From JBOGWP01 sp050693875 (lineage in GTDB: Bacteria; Actinomycetota; CADDZG01; JAHWKV01; JBOGWP01), in NCBI GenBank assembly GCA_050693875.1, contig JBOGWP010000004.1:1-34866 (forward strand): a stretch of 34,866 nt of DNA, written 5' to 3'. The notes beneath the pieces are model-generated. The model worked only from the letters and a program-made list of their open reading frames with translations. It did no database searches and was not told the origin of the DNA. The translations under genes and the position numbers were made by a program. Positions 1 through 6,383 of the stretch are shown piece after piece (position 1 is the stretch's first letter; every line of letters begins with the position of its first letter).

Positions 1-389
1 CGACGCGGGCCTGTAGCCCGATCTCTAGCCCAGCTCGAGGTGCCGAGGTTGGTGCGAATGAGTCAAGTTTTGGGACGAGACCGACCGGGGCGCACCTCAA
101 GCTGGGCCCGGCAGGCGCCGAACGGAGGCCCTGCCGGCATAGAGGACTGCCGGCGAAGCCTCGGCTCGCCGAGCAGGGCGAGGCGGTCCGAGATTGAGGC
201 GGGCCGACATTGAGGACCGCGGCCGGAGGCTCGGCTCGCCGAGCAGGGCCCGGCAGGCACCGAGCGAAGCGAGGCCCTGCCGGCATTGAACGACGCCGCC
301 GGAGGCGGCCCCATGCTGGCCGACATTGAGGACCGCGGCCGGAGGCCGCCCCTTGCCTCTCTGGCCTGTACCGGGAGCGAAGCGACCCG
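1..389. repeat. GC-rich non-coding region with direct and inverted repeats
   Basis: I see no credible gene here. A 29-base unit containing GACATTGAGGACCGCGG occurs at 202-230 and again at 318-346. CTCGGCTCGCCGAGCAGGGC occurs at 160-179 and 230-249, GAGGCCCTGCCGGCAT at 125-140 and 271-286, and GGGCCCGGCAGGC at 104-116 and 246-258. Some arms are mutually inverted (CCGGCAGG against CCTGCCGG), so the RNA or single strand could fold into hairpins. The mosaic order of short shared modules resembles a degenerate dispersed intergenic repeat (REP-like). The window edge may cut the element. Confidence 0.7.
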
Positions 390-815
390 CTAGGCTTCGA
401 GCGATCGCGTTGCGAACGCGATCTGCCAGTCCTCGTCTGACCGTCCATCAATTGAGAGACGCCACACGTAACGTCCCCCCGGCGGCAGCGCCAGTGGCCC
501 ATAGCTGATGACGAGCGGCAGATCAAGGGGTGTGCCCTGCGCGAGACCAGGTGGTCGGCCGACCTCGAATTGACCGCCGATCTGGATCGGTCGCTCTCCC
601 TCGGGAGTCTGGACCATCACTGGCTGTCCGTCTTGATCGAGGACGGAGAGCTCCCAAACGTGAACGCGGTTAGCTTCCGCCCAGGGCACTTCGAACTTGA
701 TGGCGATGGCCCCTGGGGTCGGCTGCGGACCTGTCAAGGACCAACCGCCTCCCAGGATGTACAGCTTGCCCTCAGCCGCCTGCGCGGCGTCGGCAAGCAG
801 CATCGTGACCTTCAC
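390..815 (-). CDS. DUF6941 family protein
   Basis: The product is 141 residues. The N-terminus MKVTMLLADAAQAAEGKLYILGGGW is the signature I associate with the DUF6941 family, small soluble proteins of unknown function. No signal peptide or membrane segment is visible, and the middle looks beta-rich with conserved Gly/Pro/Trp positions. The GTG start at 815 overlaps the stop of the upstream small gene (GTGA), so translation is probably coupled. It is the last gene of a three-gene overlapping set on the minus strand. The family assignment is from memory of the N-terminal motif; no function is inferred. Confidence 0.75.
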   Translation of the reverse strand: MKVTMLLADAAQAAEGKLYILGGGWSLTGPQPTPGAIAIKFEVPWAEANRVHVWELSVLDQDGQPVMVQTPEGERPIQIGGQFEVGRPPGLAQGTPLDLPLVISYGPLALPPGGRYVWRLSIDGRSDEDWQIAFATRSLEA

Positions 816-1066
816 GCCCTACCGGGGACCGTCGTTTTCACATTCTCCGACAGCTCCGGGGCGTTGGGGCTGAGGTGACGGCCGAAGTACGAAAGGTTTG
901 CGGTCGATCGGAGGACGCCGCGACGGGTGCTGGTCGCGGGTCCAACGAAGAATTCCTCATCGGCATGGTCAATCGAGATGGAACGCCCAAGGTTCATGAC
1001 CTCCACAGGCTCACCCGCTTCCCACTTTGCAAGAAGCGCCTCTCGACTGAGTTCCGTATCATCCAT
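812..1066 (-). CDS. Small protein of unknown function, possible antitoxin partner
   Basis: This 84-residue, acidic-start protein (MDDTELSREALLAKWEAGEP) matches no family I recognise. Its ATG at 1066 overlaps the stop of the 122-residue gene upstream by 8 bases (ATGGATGA), and its own stop overlaps the GTG of the DUF6941 gene by 4 bases. The size and the tight overlap behind a BrnT-like gene suggest an antitoxin-like role. That is inference from context only: no ribbon-helix-helix, HTH or AbrB motif is clear. The helical, charged N-terminal third and looser C-terminus would be compatible. Confidence 0.5.
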   Translation of the reverse strand: MDDTELSREALLAKWEAGEPVEVMNLGRSISIDHADEEFFVGPATSTRRGVLRSTANLSYFGRHLSPNAPELSENVKTTVPGRA

Positions 1067-1427
1067 CTTCGTTTAGCCTCCACGCTGTCCGGCACTCCCA
1101 GAGGGCCTCATCTTCCCGCACCGGCTTCAGGTAGGCAATCAGAGGTTTTCCCCCCTCGGTCCTCCCGCGAGCTATGAGTCGGCGGCCGTAGGTCGGATCG
1201 TGGTCCCACACAGCCTGAGCATATGCGTAGAAGCAGAGCGCCTCTTCAAGCTCACCTAGCGTGAGATCATGCTTGGCCGCGAGTTTATTCTCCACCGCTT
1301 CTTCGGCAATTATGCGCACGATCCAGACTCGCGGGTGGCCCACTTCTCTTGAGCCTACGTGCTCCCTCAGCCGCGCTTCTCGGTGGGCTTCGAGGAGAAT
1401 TCGGGTTCCCCTAACCTTCGGGCACAA
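1059..1427 (-). CDS. Hypothetical protein with a BrnT/DUF4258-like C-terminal half
   Basis: The reading frame gives 122 residues from a TTG at 1427. No better in-frame start with a clear ribosome site is visible; a later GTG at 1343 is possible. The C-terminal half (RRLIARGRTEGGKPLIAYL, then LWECRTAW) follows the pattern of BrnT/DUF4258-like small toxins: a helix with paired acidic residues, a GRTxxGxxL strand and a terminal strand ending in RTA. This similarity is judged by eye and is weak. It overlaps the following small gene by 8 bases, as in toxin-antitoxin pairs. An unrelated conserved hypothetical remains possible. Confidence 0.45.
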   Translation of the reverse strand: MCPKVRGTRILLEAHREARLREHVGSREVGHPRVWIVRIIAEEAVENKLAAKHDLTLGELEEALCFYAYAQAVWDHDPTYGRRLIARGRTEGGKPLIAYLKPVREDEALWECRTAWRLNEDG

Positions 1428-1496
1428 AGGGTCACGGTGATCCCCAACGCCCGGGTAGATTCATCGAGATGATCGCCGCGGCCGAGTCGGTGACCA

Positions 1497-2072
1497 CTAG
1501 TCGCCGTGTTCGTTCGCCTCGCCGCCTGCCTCCCGCCGCCGGCTCGGCCGGTTGCCCTCGAGGCGGCCGAGCCGGAGGAACTCCCGGCGCGGCCCCGGCC
1601 GATGCAGCTCGAAGGCCGCGGCCAGGTAGACGAGCAACGCCAGCCCCACGACCTCCTTCAGCCCCTCGACGGGATGCTGGAACGGGCGCAACAACACGTC
1701 CAGCCAGTAGTTGTCGATGGGCATACGCGGGAACGAGGTGCCGAAGAGCGGCCAGAACAGCGTGATCGGGTCGGACCACATTCCGTCCAGCGCCAGGTGG
1801 AGCAGCGAGGCAATCGGAAGCACGAACCAGCGGCGGGCGCGGTAGCCGCGCAGGAACAGCTGAATGCCCAGAACAAGGGCGAGGTCGAAGGCGAGGGTGT
1901 GCCCGAACAGCCGGGAGGTCTCGAACCGATCCGTGAAGAACAGCCGGCCCAACGGCTTGTCGATCAGGTCGGGCAGGATCGATCCGAGCAGGACGATGCG
2001 GTAGTCGATCCGTCGCCGGCCGAGCGTGACGAGCACGATGGCCGAGGTGACCCCGAGATGCCAGAGCAGCAT
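1497..2072 (-). CDS. Membrane-bound metal-dependent hydrolase, YdjM/DUF457-like
   Basis: The product is 191 residues from ATG 2072, chosen because it lies one base after the RNase H stop (TAGGATG) and begins MLLWHLGVTSAIVLVTLG. A longer frame to 2138 would run inside the RNase H gene. Several hydrophobic segments alternate with conserved His/Asp positions: H5 at the start, LLGSILPDLIDKPLG near 28-42, GHTLAFD in the middle, and LLHLALDGMWSDP later. This is the layout of YdjM-type integral-membrane metal-dependent hydrolases. The tail after about residue 160 is Arg/Glu-rich and cytosolic-looking. Substrate unknown. Confidence 0.75.
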   Translation of the reverse strand: MLLWHLGVTSAIVLVTLGRRRIDYRIVLLGSILPDLIDKPLGRLFFTDRFETSRLFGHTLAFDLALVLGIQLFLRGYRARRWFVLPIASLLHLALDGMWSDPITLFWPLFGTSFPRMPIDNYWLDVLLRPFQHPVEGLKEVVGLALLVYLAAAFELHRPGPRREFLRLGRLEGNRPSRRREAGGEANEHGD

Positions 2073-2073
2073 C

Positions 2074-2601
2074 CTAGAAGAGCGGGTCCTGCGGGGAGGG
2101 ACTCGTAGCGTCATCAGCAGCGTCTTCAACGGCATCAACGTCTTGCTCGAAGCTCGGGGGTCGTCGGGGGGACACCCCCGACTGGTCGATTCCCTCGTTG
2201 GCGAGACGGTCGGCGTGGCGGTTCTGCTCGCGGGGGACGGCCACGTACCGCACCTCGTCGAACAGGCGCGCCAGCCGGAGCGCCTCGTCGAACAGGGGCT
2301 TGAGCCCCTGATGCTTGACCCGGAAGGCGCCCTTCATCTGCTCCACGAGGAGGCGCGAATCGGCGAAGACGACCAGACGTCGGACGTTGTGGTCTCTCGC
2401 CAGCTCGAGCCCGTCGAGCAGCGCCCGGTACTCGGCGACGTTGTTGGTTGCCCATCCGATCCCCGCGGCGCGCTCGGCGATCACGGTGCCATCGGGCGAC
2501 TCCAGCACAACGCCGATTCCGGCGGGACCGGGATTCCCGCGTGCCGCCCCATCGCTGCGAAGCCGGTAGACCGCGTCCCCGGCCTCCCTTTCGTCAGGCA
2601 C
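2074..2601 (-). CDS. rnhA: Ribonuclease HI family protein
   Basis: The 175-residue protein has an RNase H fold that cleaves RNA in RNA-DNA hybrids. The four metal-binding acidic residues are visible: D17 in SDGAARGNPGPAG, E57 in NNVAEYRAL, D81 in FADSRLLVEQM and D131 in REQNRHADRLAN. The domain covers residues 10-140, and an acidic tail of about 35 residues follows. The GTG start at 2601 lies nine bases after the stop of the zinc-ribbon gene. That neighbour is a common partner in high-GC bacteria, which supports the call. It is the compact bacterial or archaeal-type RNase HI without an N-terminal hybrid-binding domain. Confidence 0.92.
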   Translation of the reverse strand: MPDEREAGDAVYRLRSDGAARGNPGPAGIGVVLESPDGTVIAERAAGIGWATNNVAEYRALLDGLELARDHNVRRLVVFADSRLLVEQMKGAFRVKHQGLKPLFDEALRLARLFDEVRYVAVPREQNRHADRLANEGIDQSGVSPRRPPSFEQDVDAVEDAADDATSPSPQDPLF

Positions 2602-2610
2602 GCGTGCCCG

Positions 2611-3336
2611 TCAGTCCCGCACCACGAGGAGCCGCCGGCACTCGTCGCATCGCACCAGGCCGGTGGCCTGACGGATGCGCTCGACCTCCTGGGCGGGCAG
2701 GCGCATGTGGCACCCCTGGCACACGCCGCCGATGAGTGCCGCGACCCCGACGCCGCCCTTGGCGGCACGGATCGAGTCGTAGAGCGACAGCAGTTCGGCG
2801 TCGAACTTGGGACGCCACTCGAGCTGCTCGCGCTTGGCGCCGTCGAGCTGCTGGGCCACGTCGCCGGCTGCCTGATCGCGGGCCGCCCGGGCCTGCTCGA
2901 TGCGGGCCCGAAGCGTTGCGGCCTCGCCGAGGAGAACCCGGAGCGTGGCCTCGGCCCCCTCGCGCTCCTCCATCACCTCGAGGTCGTCGTCCTCCATCCC
3001 GGCGATCCGCCGCCGGATGGACTCGACCTCGCGCTGGATGTCGGCGAGCTCCTTGGGGCTGGCGATGCTCCCCGAGTACAGCTTTGCTTCCTCGGCCTTC
3101 ACCTTCGCCGTCCGCAGCTCGATGTCGTGGTCGAGCCGGCGCTGCCGCGCCACGGCGTCGTCGACCATCGCCTGCTGCTCCCCGATCGCCGACTCGAGCC
3201 GGGAGAGCTGCTCCTCGAGCCTCTCCAGCTCGGCCTGCTCGGGCAGGTGGCGCAGCCGGGCGGTGAGCCGGTCGATGGTTGAGTCGAATCGCTGGAGCTC
3301 GAGGAGATCGACCAGCGTGTCGCGCGTGGGGATCAC
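2611..3336 (-). CDS. C4-type zinc ribbon coiled-coil protein (DUF164/CdsZ family)
   Basis: The 241-residue protein has a long charged coiled coil (about residues 5-180) followed by a zinc ribbon with C206-x2-C209 and C230-x2-C233, ending in RCDECRRLLVVRD. This is the DUF164/zf-RING_7 family, usually next to RNase H in Actinomycetota and related groups, as here. It has been linked to nucleic-acid-related functions; the precise role is not settled. The start is GTG 3336, with no strong ribosome site. It probably forms an operon with rnhA and the membrane hydrolase downstream. Confidence 0.9.
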   Translation of the reverse strand: MIPTRDTLVDLLELQRFDSTIDRLTARLRHLPEQAELERLEEQLSRLESAIGEQQAMVDDAVARQRRLDHDIELRTAKVKAEEAKLYSGSIASPKELADIQREVESIRRRIAGMEDDDLEVMEEREGAEATLRVLLGEAATLRARIEQARAARDQAAGDVAQQLDGAKREQLEWRPKFDAELLSLYDSIRAAKGGVGVAALIGGVCQGCHMRLPAQEVERIRQATGLVRCDECRRLLVVRD

Positions 3337-3360
3337 GGAGGGAGTGTACTGCGCGGCCGC

Positions 3361-3377
3361 GGCCGGACTTTCCGGGC
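3361..3377 (-). terminator. Weak hairpin downstream of the response regulator gene
   Basis: GGCCGGA, CTT, TCCGGGCC forms a short GC hairpin just past the stop of the response regulator at 3381. There is no T-run, so it is at most a weak or Rho-assisted terminator. Confidence 0.25.
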
Positions 3378-3380
3378 CGG

Positions 3381-4076
3381 CTACTCCTGTGTGACGATCC
3401 CCATCCGCAGCGCCTCGCGCACCGCCTCGACCCGGTTCGAGACGCCGAGCTTGCGATACAGGTTGGCCACGTGCGTGTTGACGGTGCGCTCCGACAGCTC
3501 GAGTCTGCGGCCGATCTGCCGAGCGGAGAGGCCCTCGGCAAGCAGGCGCAGGACCTCGGCCTCCCGGGGAGTCAGCGCGCCGACGCCGATGCGGGACCCC
3601 TGGCCGCGGAGGGCCTCCATCGCCTCGACCATGTCGCGCGCCCGCGATCCCTCGAGGTAGAAGCCACCCGCGCGCACCACCTGGATCGCGCCGGCGACCG
3701 TCTCGGCGGCGGCGCTGCGGCGCAGCACGCCGGACGCCCCCGATGTCATCGCTGCGGAGAGCACCGACGGATCGTCGCGGTCGGTGACCAGGATCACGAG
3801 GGCCTCGGTCTCGCGCCGGATCCGCCCGACCGCCTCGAGCCCGTTCTCCACGGAACCGCGGGCGTCGAGCAGCACGACGTCGGGAGCCTCATCCGGCGTC
3901 CGCCCCATCACCTCGTCGACCCGCCCGACCACTCCGAGCACCTGAGACCCGGGAAGCATCTGCGACCCGGACAAGAGCTCCTCGGGGCCGCGGGGGTCGT
4001 TGGACACGATGAGAACCTTCGATCGCGGAGGGACATCGTCGCGGGTTGCAGGCCCCTCCTGTTCGCCCGGCGTCAT
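3381..4076 (-). CDS. NarL/FixJ-type response regulator
   Basis: The 231-residue protein has a receiver domain (residues 20-135) and a LuxR-type HTH (about 168-228: LTPREAEVLRLLAEGLSARQ, then RTVNTHVANLYRKLGV). The phospho-acceptor is D71 in VVLLDARG. The acidic pocket is partly eroded: SNDP has only one Asp, and the usual Lys of the fourth strand appears as Arg in VLRRSAA. This may be an atypical or weakly phosphorylated receiver. No kinase is adjacent. A TAGCCT hexamer ends seven bases before the ATG, compatible with leaderless transcription. Confidence 0.9.
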   Translation of the reverse strand: MTPGEQEGPATRDDVPPRSKVLIVSNDPRGPEELLSGSQMLPGSQVLGVVGRVDEVMGRTPDEAPDVVLLDARGSVENGLEAVGRIRRETEALVILVTDRDDPSVLSAAMTSGASGVLRRSAAAETVAGAIQVVRAGGFYLEGSRARDMVEAMEALRGQGSRIGVGALTPREAEVLRLLAEGLSARQIGRRLELSERTVNTHVANLYRKLGVSNRVEAVREALRMGIVTQE

Positions 4077-4083
4077 CGGGAGA

Positions 4084-4089
4084 AGGCTA
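4084..4089 (-). promoter_or_regulatory. Candidate -10 element (TAGCCT), leaderless start
   Basis: TAGCCT fits the TANNNT -10 consensus of high-GC bacteria. It ends seven bases before the ATG of the response regulator, so transcription would begin at or next to the start codon. No convincing -35 is seen. Confidence 0.4.
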
Positions 4090-4201
4090 CAGCAATCCGC
4101 GTGGTTAGCTCGCCGCGGTCGCCCCTCGCAATCGCCGGAGAGGGCGTCCAGAATCGGGCCGGGGCCCAGGACACCGGGCCTGCGGTGGGAGGAGGGGGGC
4201 C

Positions 4202-4846
4202 ATGCTCGAGGGACTGCACTGGATCAAGAACTCCGGCTTCCTCTGGGATCGTGAGGCGCGCATCTACATCGACCCCTGGGACGTGCCCGACGGCTGGCCG
4301 CCCGCCGACGCCATCCTGTTCACGCACAGCCATTACGACCACTTCGACCTTGCCGATGTCGCGAAGCTTCGCGGTCCGGAGACGGAGTTTTGGGGGCCGC
4401 AAGATGTCGCCGCCCGTCTCGGGCCGGAGGTCAACGTCGTCTCGCCTGGGGACGCCTTCGAGGTGCGGGGACATTCGGTCGACGCCGTCCCCGCCTACAA
4501 CCATCGCCCCGAACGCCTGCGGTTCCATCCCCGCGAGAAGGGCTGGATGGGCTACGTGATCGCCCTCGACGGCGTGCGCTTCTACCACGCCGGCGACACC
4601 GACCTCGTCCCTGAGGTGGAGGCGGTGAGCTGCGACGTCGCCATGCTGCCCGTCGGGGGGCACTTCACGATGGGCCCCGACGAGGCCGGAGACGCGGCGA
4701 AGCGCCTGCGGCCACGCCTCGCGATCCCGATGCACTACGGGTTCGTCGCCGGCTCACCCCTCGACGCCGACGCCTTCGTGCAGGCAGCGGCGCCCATCGA
4801 AGTGCGTGTGCTCGAGCCGGCGCGCCCCTTCGAGCGGACGCGGTGA
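4202..4846 (+). CDS. MBL-fold metallo-hydrolase, UlaG/UPF0173-like
   Basis: The 214-residue protein has the metallo-beta-lactamase zinc motif H42-x-H44-x-D46-H47 (THSHYDHFD), a later HAGDTD loop supplying the bridging Asp, and PMHYGF with a further His. The overall layout matches UlaG/UPF0173-type hydrolases, which act on cyclic or phosphorylated small molecules; the substrate is unknown here. There is no signal peptide, so it is cytosolic. The start ATG 4202 follows a strong purine-rich ribosome site (GGGAGGAGGGGGGCC). It is divergent from the response regulator across 125 bases. Confidence 0.85.
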   Translation: MLEGLHWIKNSGFLWDREARIYIDPWDVPDGWPPADAILFTHSHYDHFDLADVAKLRGPETEFWGPQDVAARLGPEVNVVSPGDAFEVRGHSVDAVPAYNHRPERLRFHPREKGWMGYVIALDGVRFYHAGDTDLVPEVEAVSCDVAMLPVGGHFTMGPDEAGDAAKRLRPRLAIPMHYGFVAGSPLDADAFVQAAAPIEVRVLEPARPFERTR

Positions 4847-5051
4847 GTTCCGCGCTTGGTGGCAGCGGCCCTGCTTGAGAACGTCGACGCTGTCGCCTTC
4901 GCCGACTCTCACGAGGCGACCTGCGCCGCCCGAAAAGGGGGCCGAACGGTCGTACATCCTGTGCTGCATGGCCCTCCCTCGGGAAAGCGGTGCCCTTTCG
5001 GCTGGCCGTTCGGGAGCGGAGTGGCGGTTGCGGTGGCAGTACACTCGGGCT
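4847..5051 (+). other. Intergenic region without a supported gene
   Basis: Between the metallo-hydrolase stop and the GNAT-like gene I see no conserved reading frame. The only notable element is the -10-like TACACT at 5040-5045 near the downstream end. Confidence 0.5.
5040..5045 (+). promoter_or_regulatory. Candidate -10 element (TACACT), leaderless GTG start
   Basis: TACACT fits TANNNT and is followed by six bases and then GTG at 5052, the geometry of a leaderless transcript. This GTG opens the frame that runs into the injection-system-like leader. Confidence 0.45.
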
Positions 5052-5213
5052 GTGTTCGAGAAGGCCGGGCCCACTCTCGCGCCCGCGGGTCCCTAGGGCC
5101 CATCTCACGCCCGGGCCCCCGCCAGGGCCTCGTTCCTCCGGCTGCAGAGGGCCGCGGGCAATGCGGCAGTTGCGCAGTTGCTCTCGTGCCCCAGCCGTGT
5201 GGCCTTACAGCGT
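5052..5213 (+). other. Injection-system-type leader interrupted by an in-frame amber codon
   Basis: In the frame of the GNAT-like gene, GTG 5052 opens MFEKAGPTLAPAGP, then meets TAG at 5094-5096. The frame continues with a Pro/Ala/Arg-rich stretch, LRLQRAAGNAAVAQLL at 5139-5183 and VALQR at 5199-5213. The LQRxAGNxAVxxLL...QR pattern is what I know from N-termini of DUF4157-type proteins and other cargo linked to extracellular contractile injection systems in Actinomycetota and similar bacteria. No ATG, GTG or TTG lies between the amber and TTG 5178. The gene is therefore mutated, read through, miscalled, or started inside the leader. Confidence 0.6.
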
Positions 5214-5801
5214 ACGAACGGCGGGTACGATGAATGGTTCCAGAACGTCGGTCAGTACCTGGGAATGGCGGAGACGAACCAGATGCGCTTTCGGCGGGAA
5301 TCCCAGGCCATCGACGCTGCTCGGGGGAGGCAACAATTGCCGCCGGGCGCCCACGTGTCCCCCGGACGGGGCGGTGCGTTCGAGCTTGTGCACCAAGGGG
5401 CTCCACTCGGAACGATCGACTACTTCCTGGGCCCCCTGGACCCCCTCAGCGCGGGAAACGTGTCGGCCTTCCCGGCCCTCGAGGGTGCCGTTCACGCCGG
5501 CGCCCCGGTGCTGCAGATCACCGGCTTCCACAGTGCGCACGAGCACACCATCAAGGGGATCGGAAGCGCACTGCTGGGACAGCTGGTCGCAACAGCGGAG
5601 ACCCACGGCTGTGATCACATCGTGGTGTTGATGGGCATCAACCACCCCGTCTACGAGGCGTTCGGCTTCAGGCTCGTCGAGCCGATCCTCCAGACGTGGT
5701 GGATGCCAACGAGCGATCTCAAGTCCCGCGTCGGGCAGCGACCTGTCCGGGCCGGCATCCCCAGCGCGACACGCCCGCGGTTTCGAGAAGCTCCGCTCTA
5801 A
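5178..5801 (+). CDS. GNAT-like acetyltransferase domain protein, probable toxin or cargo with truncated leader
   Basis: From TTG 5178 the frame gives 207 residues. Residues of about 60-175 look like an N-acetyltransferase: a strand ending LQITGFHSAHEHT, the motif-A-like KGIGSALLGQLVATA, then DHIVVLMGINHPVYEAFGF, where the final YEAFGF is a typical GNAT C-terminal signature. The acetyl-CoA loop is imperfect, since the usual Arg/Gln is replaced by Thr. Directly upstream in the same frame lies an injection-system-type leader cut by an amber codon at 5094. The full frame from GTG 5052 would be 249 codons. No contractile structural gene lies in the window. It converges on the PNPOx-family gene. 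Confidence 0.65.
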   Translation: MLSCPSRVALQRTNGGYDEWFQNVGQYLGMAETNQMRFRRESQAIDAARGRQQLPPGAHVSPGRGGAFELVHQGAPLGTIDYFLGPLDPLSAGNVSAFPALEGAVHAGAPVLQITGFHSAHEHTIKGIGSALLGQLVATAETHGCDHIVVLMGINHPVYEAFGFRLVEPILQTWWMPTSDLKSRVGQRPVRAGIPSATRPRFREAPL

Positions 5802-5818
5802 CCCGCGCCCCGTCTGGC

Positions 5819-6334
5819 TTAGCTCCTCGAACCCACCAGGCCCTGGCTTCGGAACCGGAAGGTGAACATCGCGGCGGGGTCGATGCGTGCGTAGGGAGCG
5901 GGCGCTCCCCAGCTGCCCCATTCCTTCCCATAGACCTCCCGGCAATAGTCCCGGAAGCCGGCATGGCGGGGCTGGGAAAGGTCGACGAGGTGGGCTGCCC
6001 CGTGCACGACAATCGCCAGCTCCTCCCCTCGGACGTGCACGCCGCTGACCTGCGGACGTGACCGCAGGTGACGGATGCGGGCCGAGTCGTGGGACGACCC
6101 GAACCAGAACCGGCCCCGATAGAACAGCCCGTCCACCGGCGCCGCCCGCGGCTCCCCCGCCGCGGTCACGGTCGCGACAACCAGCACCTGCACGCCTGGA
6201 AGCAGCTCGGGGAGCTCGGACGCCGGGATGCGCCGCTCCTCGGTGAAGATGCTGCGCAGGTGGGCGCCGCCGCGCGCATGGCTCATGTCGAGCAGGCGCT
6301 GCAGCTCGGCCAGGTCGTCCTCGGTCTCGTGCAC
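5819..6334 (-). CDS. Pyridoxamine 5'-phosphate oxidase-family protein
   Basis: The 171-residue protein has a split-barrel flavin-binding fold. A strand LVVATVTAAGEPRAAPVDG is followed by FYRGRFWFGSSHDSARIRHL, RPQVSGVHVRGEELAIVVHG and a C-terminal Tyr/Trp-rich segment ending AAMFTFRFR. This is the pattern of small FMN- or F420-binding PNPOx-like proteins rather than true PdxH, which is longer. GTG 6334 is chosen because GAGGCGGGGGG precedes it and a TTGACT-N18-TACCGA promoter lies just upstream. A GTG at 6361 would lie inside that promoter. Cofactor and substrate are not evident. Confidence 0.8.
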   Translation of the reverse strand: MHETEDDLAELQRLLDMSHARGGAHLRSIFTEERRIPASELPELLPGVQVLVVATVTAAGEPRAAPVDGLFYRGRFWFGSSHDSARIRHLRSRPQVSGVHVRGEELAIVVHGAAHLVDLSQPRHAGFRDYCREVYGKEWGSWGAPAPYARIDPAAMFTFRFRSQGLVGSRS

Positions 6335-6345
6335 GTCCCCCCGCC

Positions 6346-6375
6346 TCGGTAGGCTTCGCACGCCCGTGTAGTCAA
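6346..6375 (-). promoter_or_regulatory. Candidate sigma-70-type promoter of the PNPOx-family gene
   Basis: On the minus strand TTGACT (6375-6370) and TACCGA (6351-6346) are 18 bases apart, with GTG 6334 shortly downstream. The element lies in the very short gap between two divergent genes. Confidence 0.4.
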
Positions 6376-6383
6376 CCGGAATA

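Noticed and set aside
63..326. Minus-strand frame in the repeat region
   Set aside because: Ser/Pro/Arg/Ala-rich product made from repeat sequence, with no motif and no convincing start.
2074..2138. Start of the membrane hydrolase at 2138
   Set aside because: It would overlap the RNase H gene by over 60 bases. The ATG at 2072 immediately follows the RNase H stop and begins the family-like sequence.
5205..5945. Minus-strand frame opposite the GNAT-like gene
   Set aside because: It has no family motifs, while the plus strand carries GNAT-like motifs and the leader pattern.
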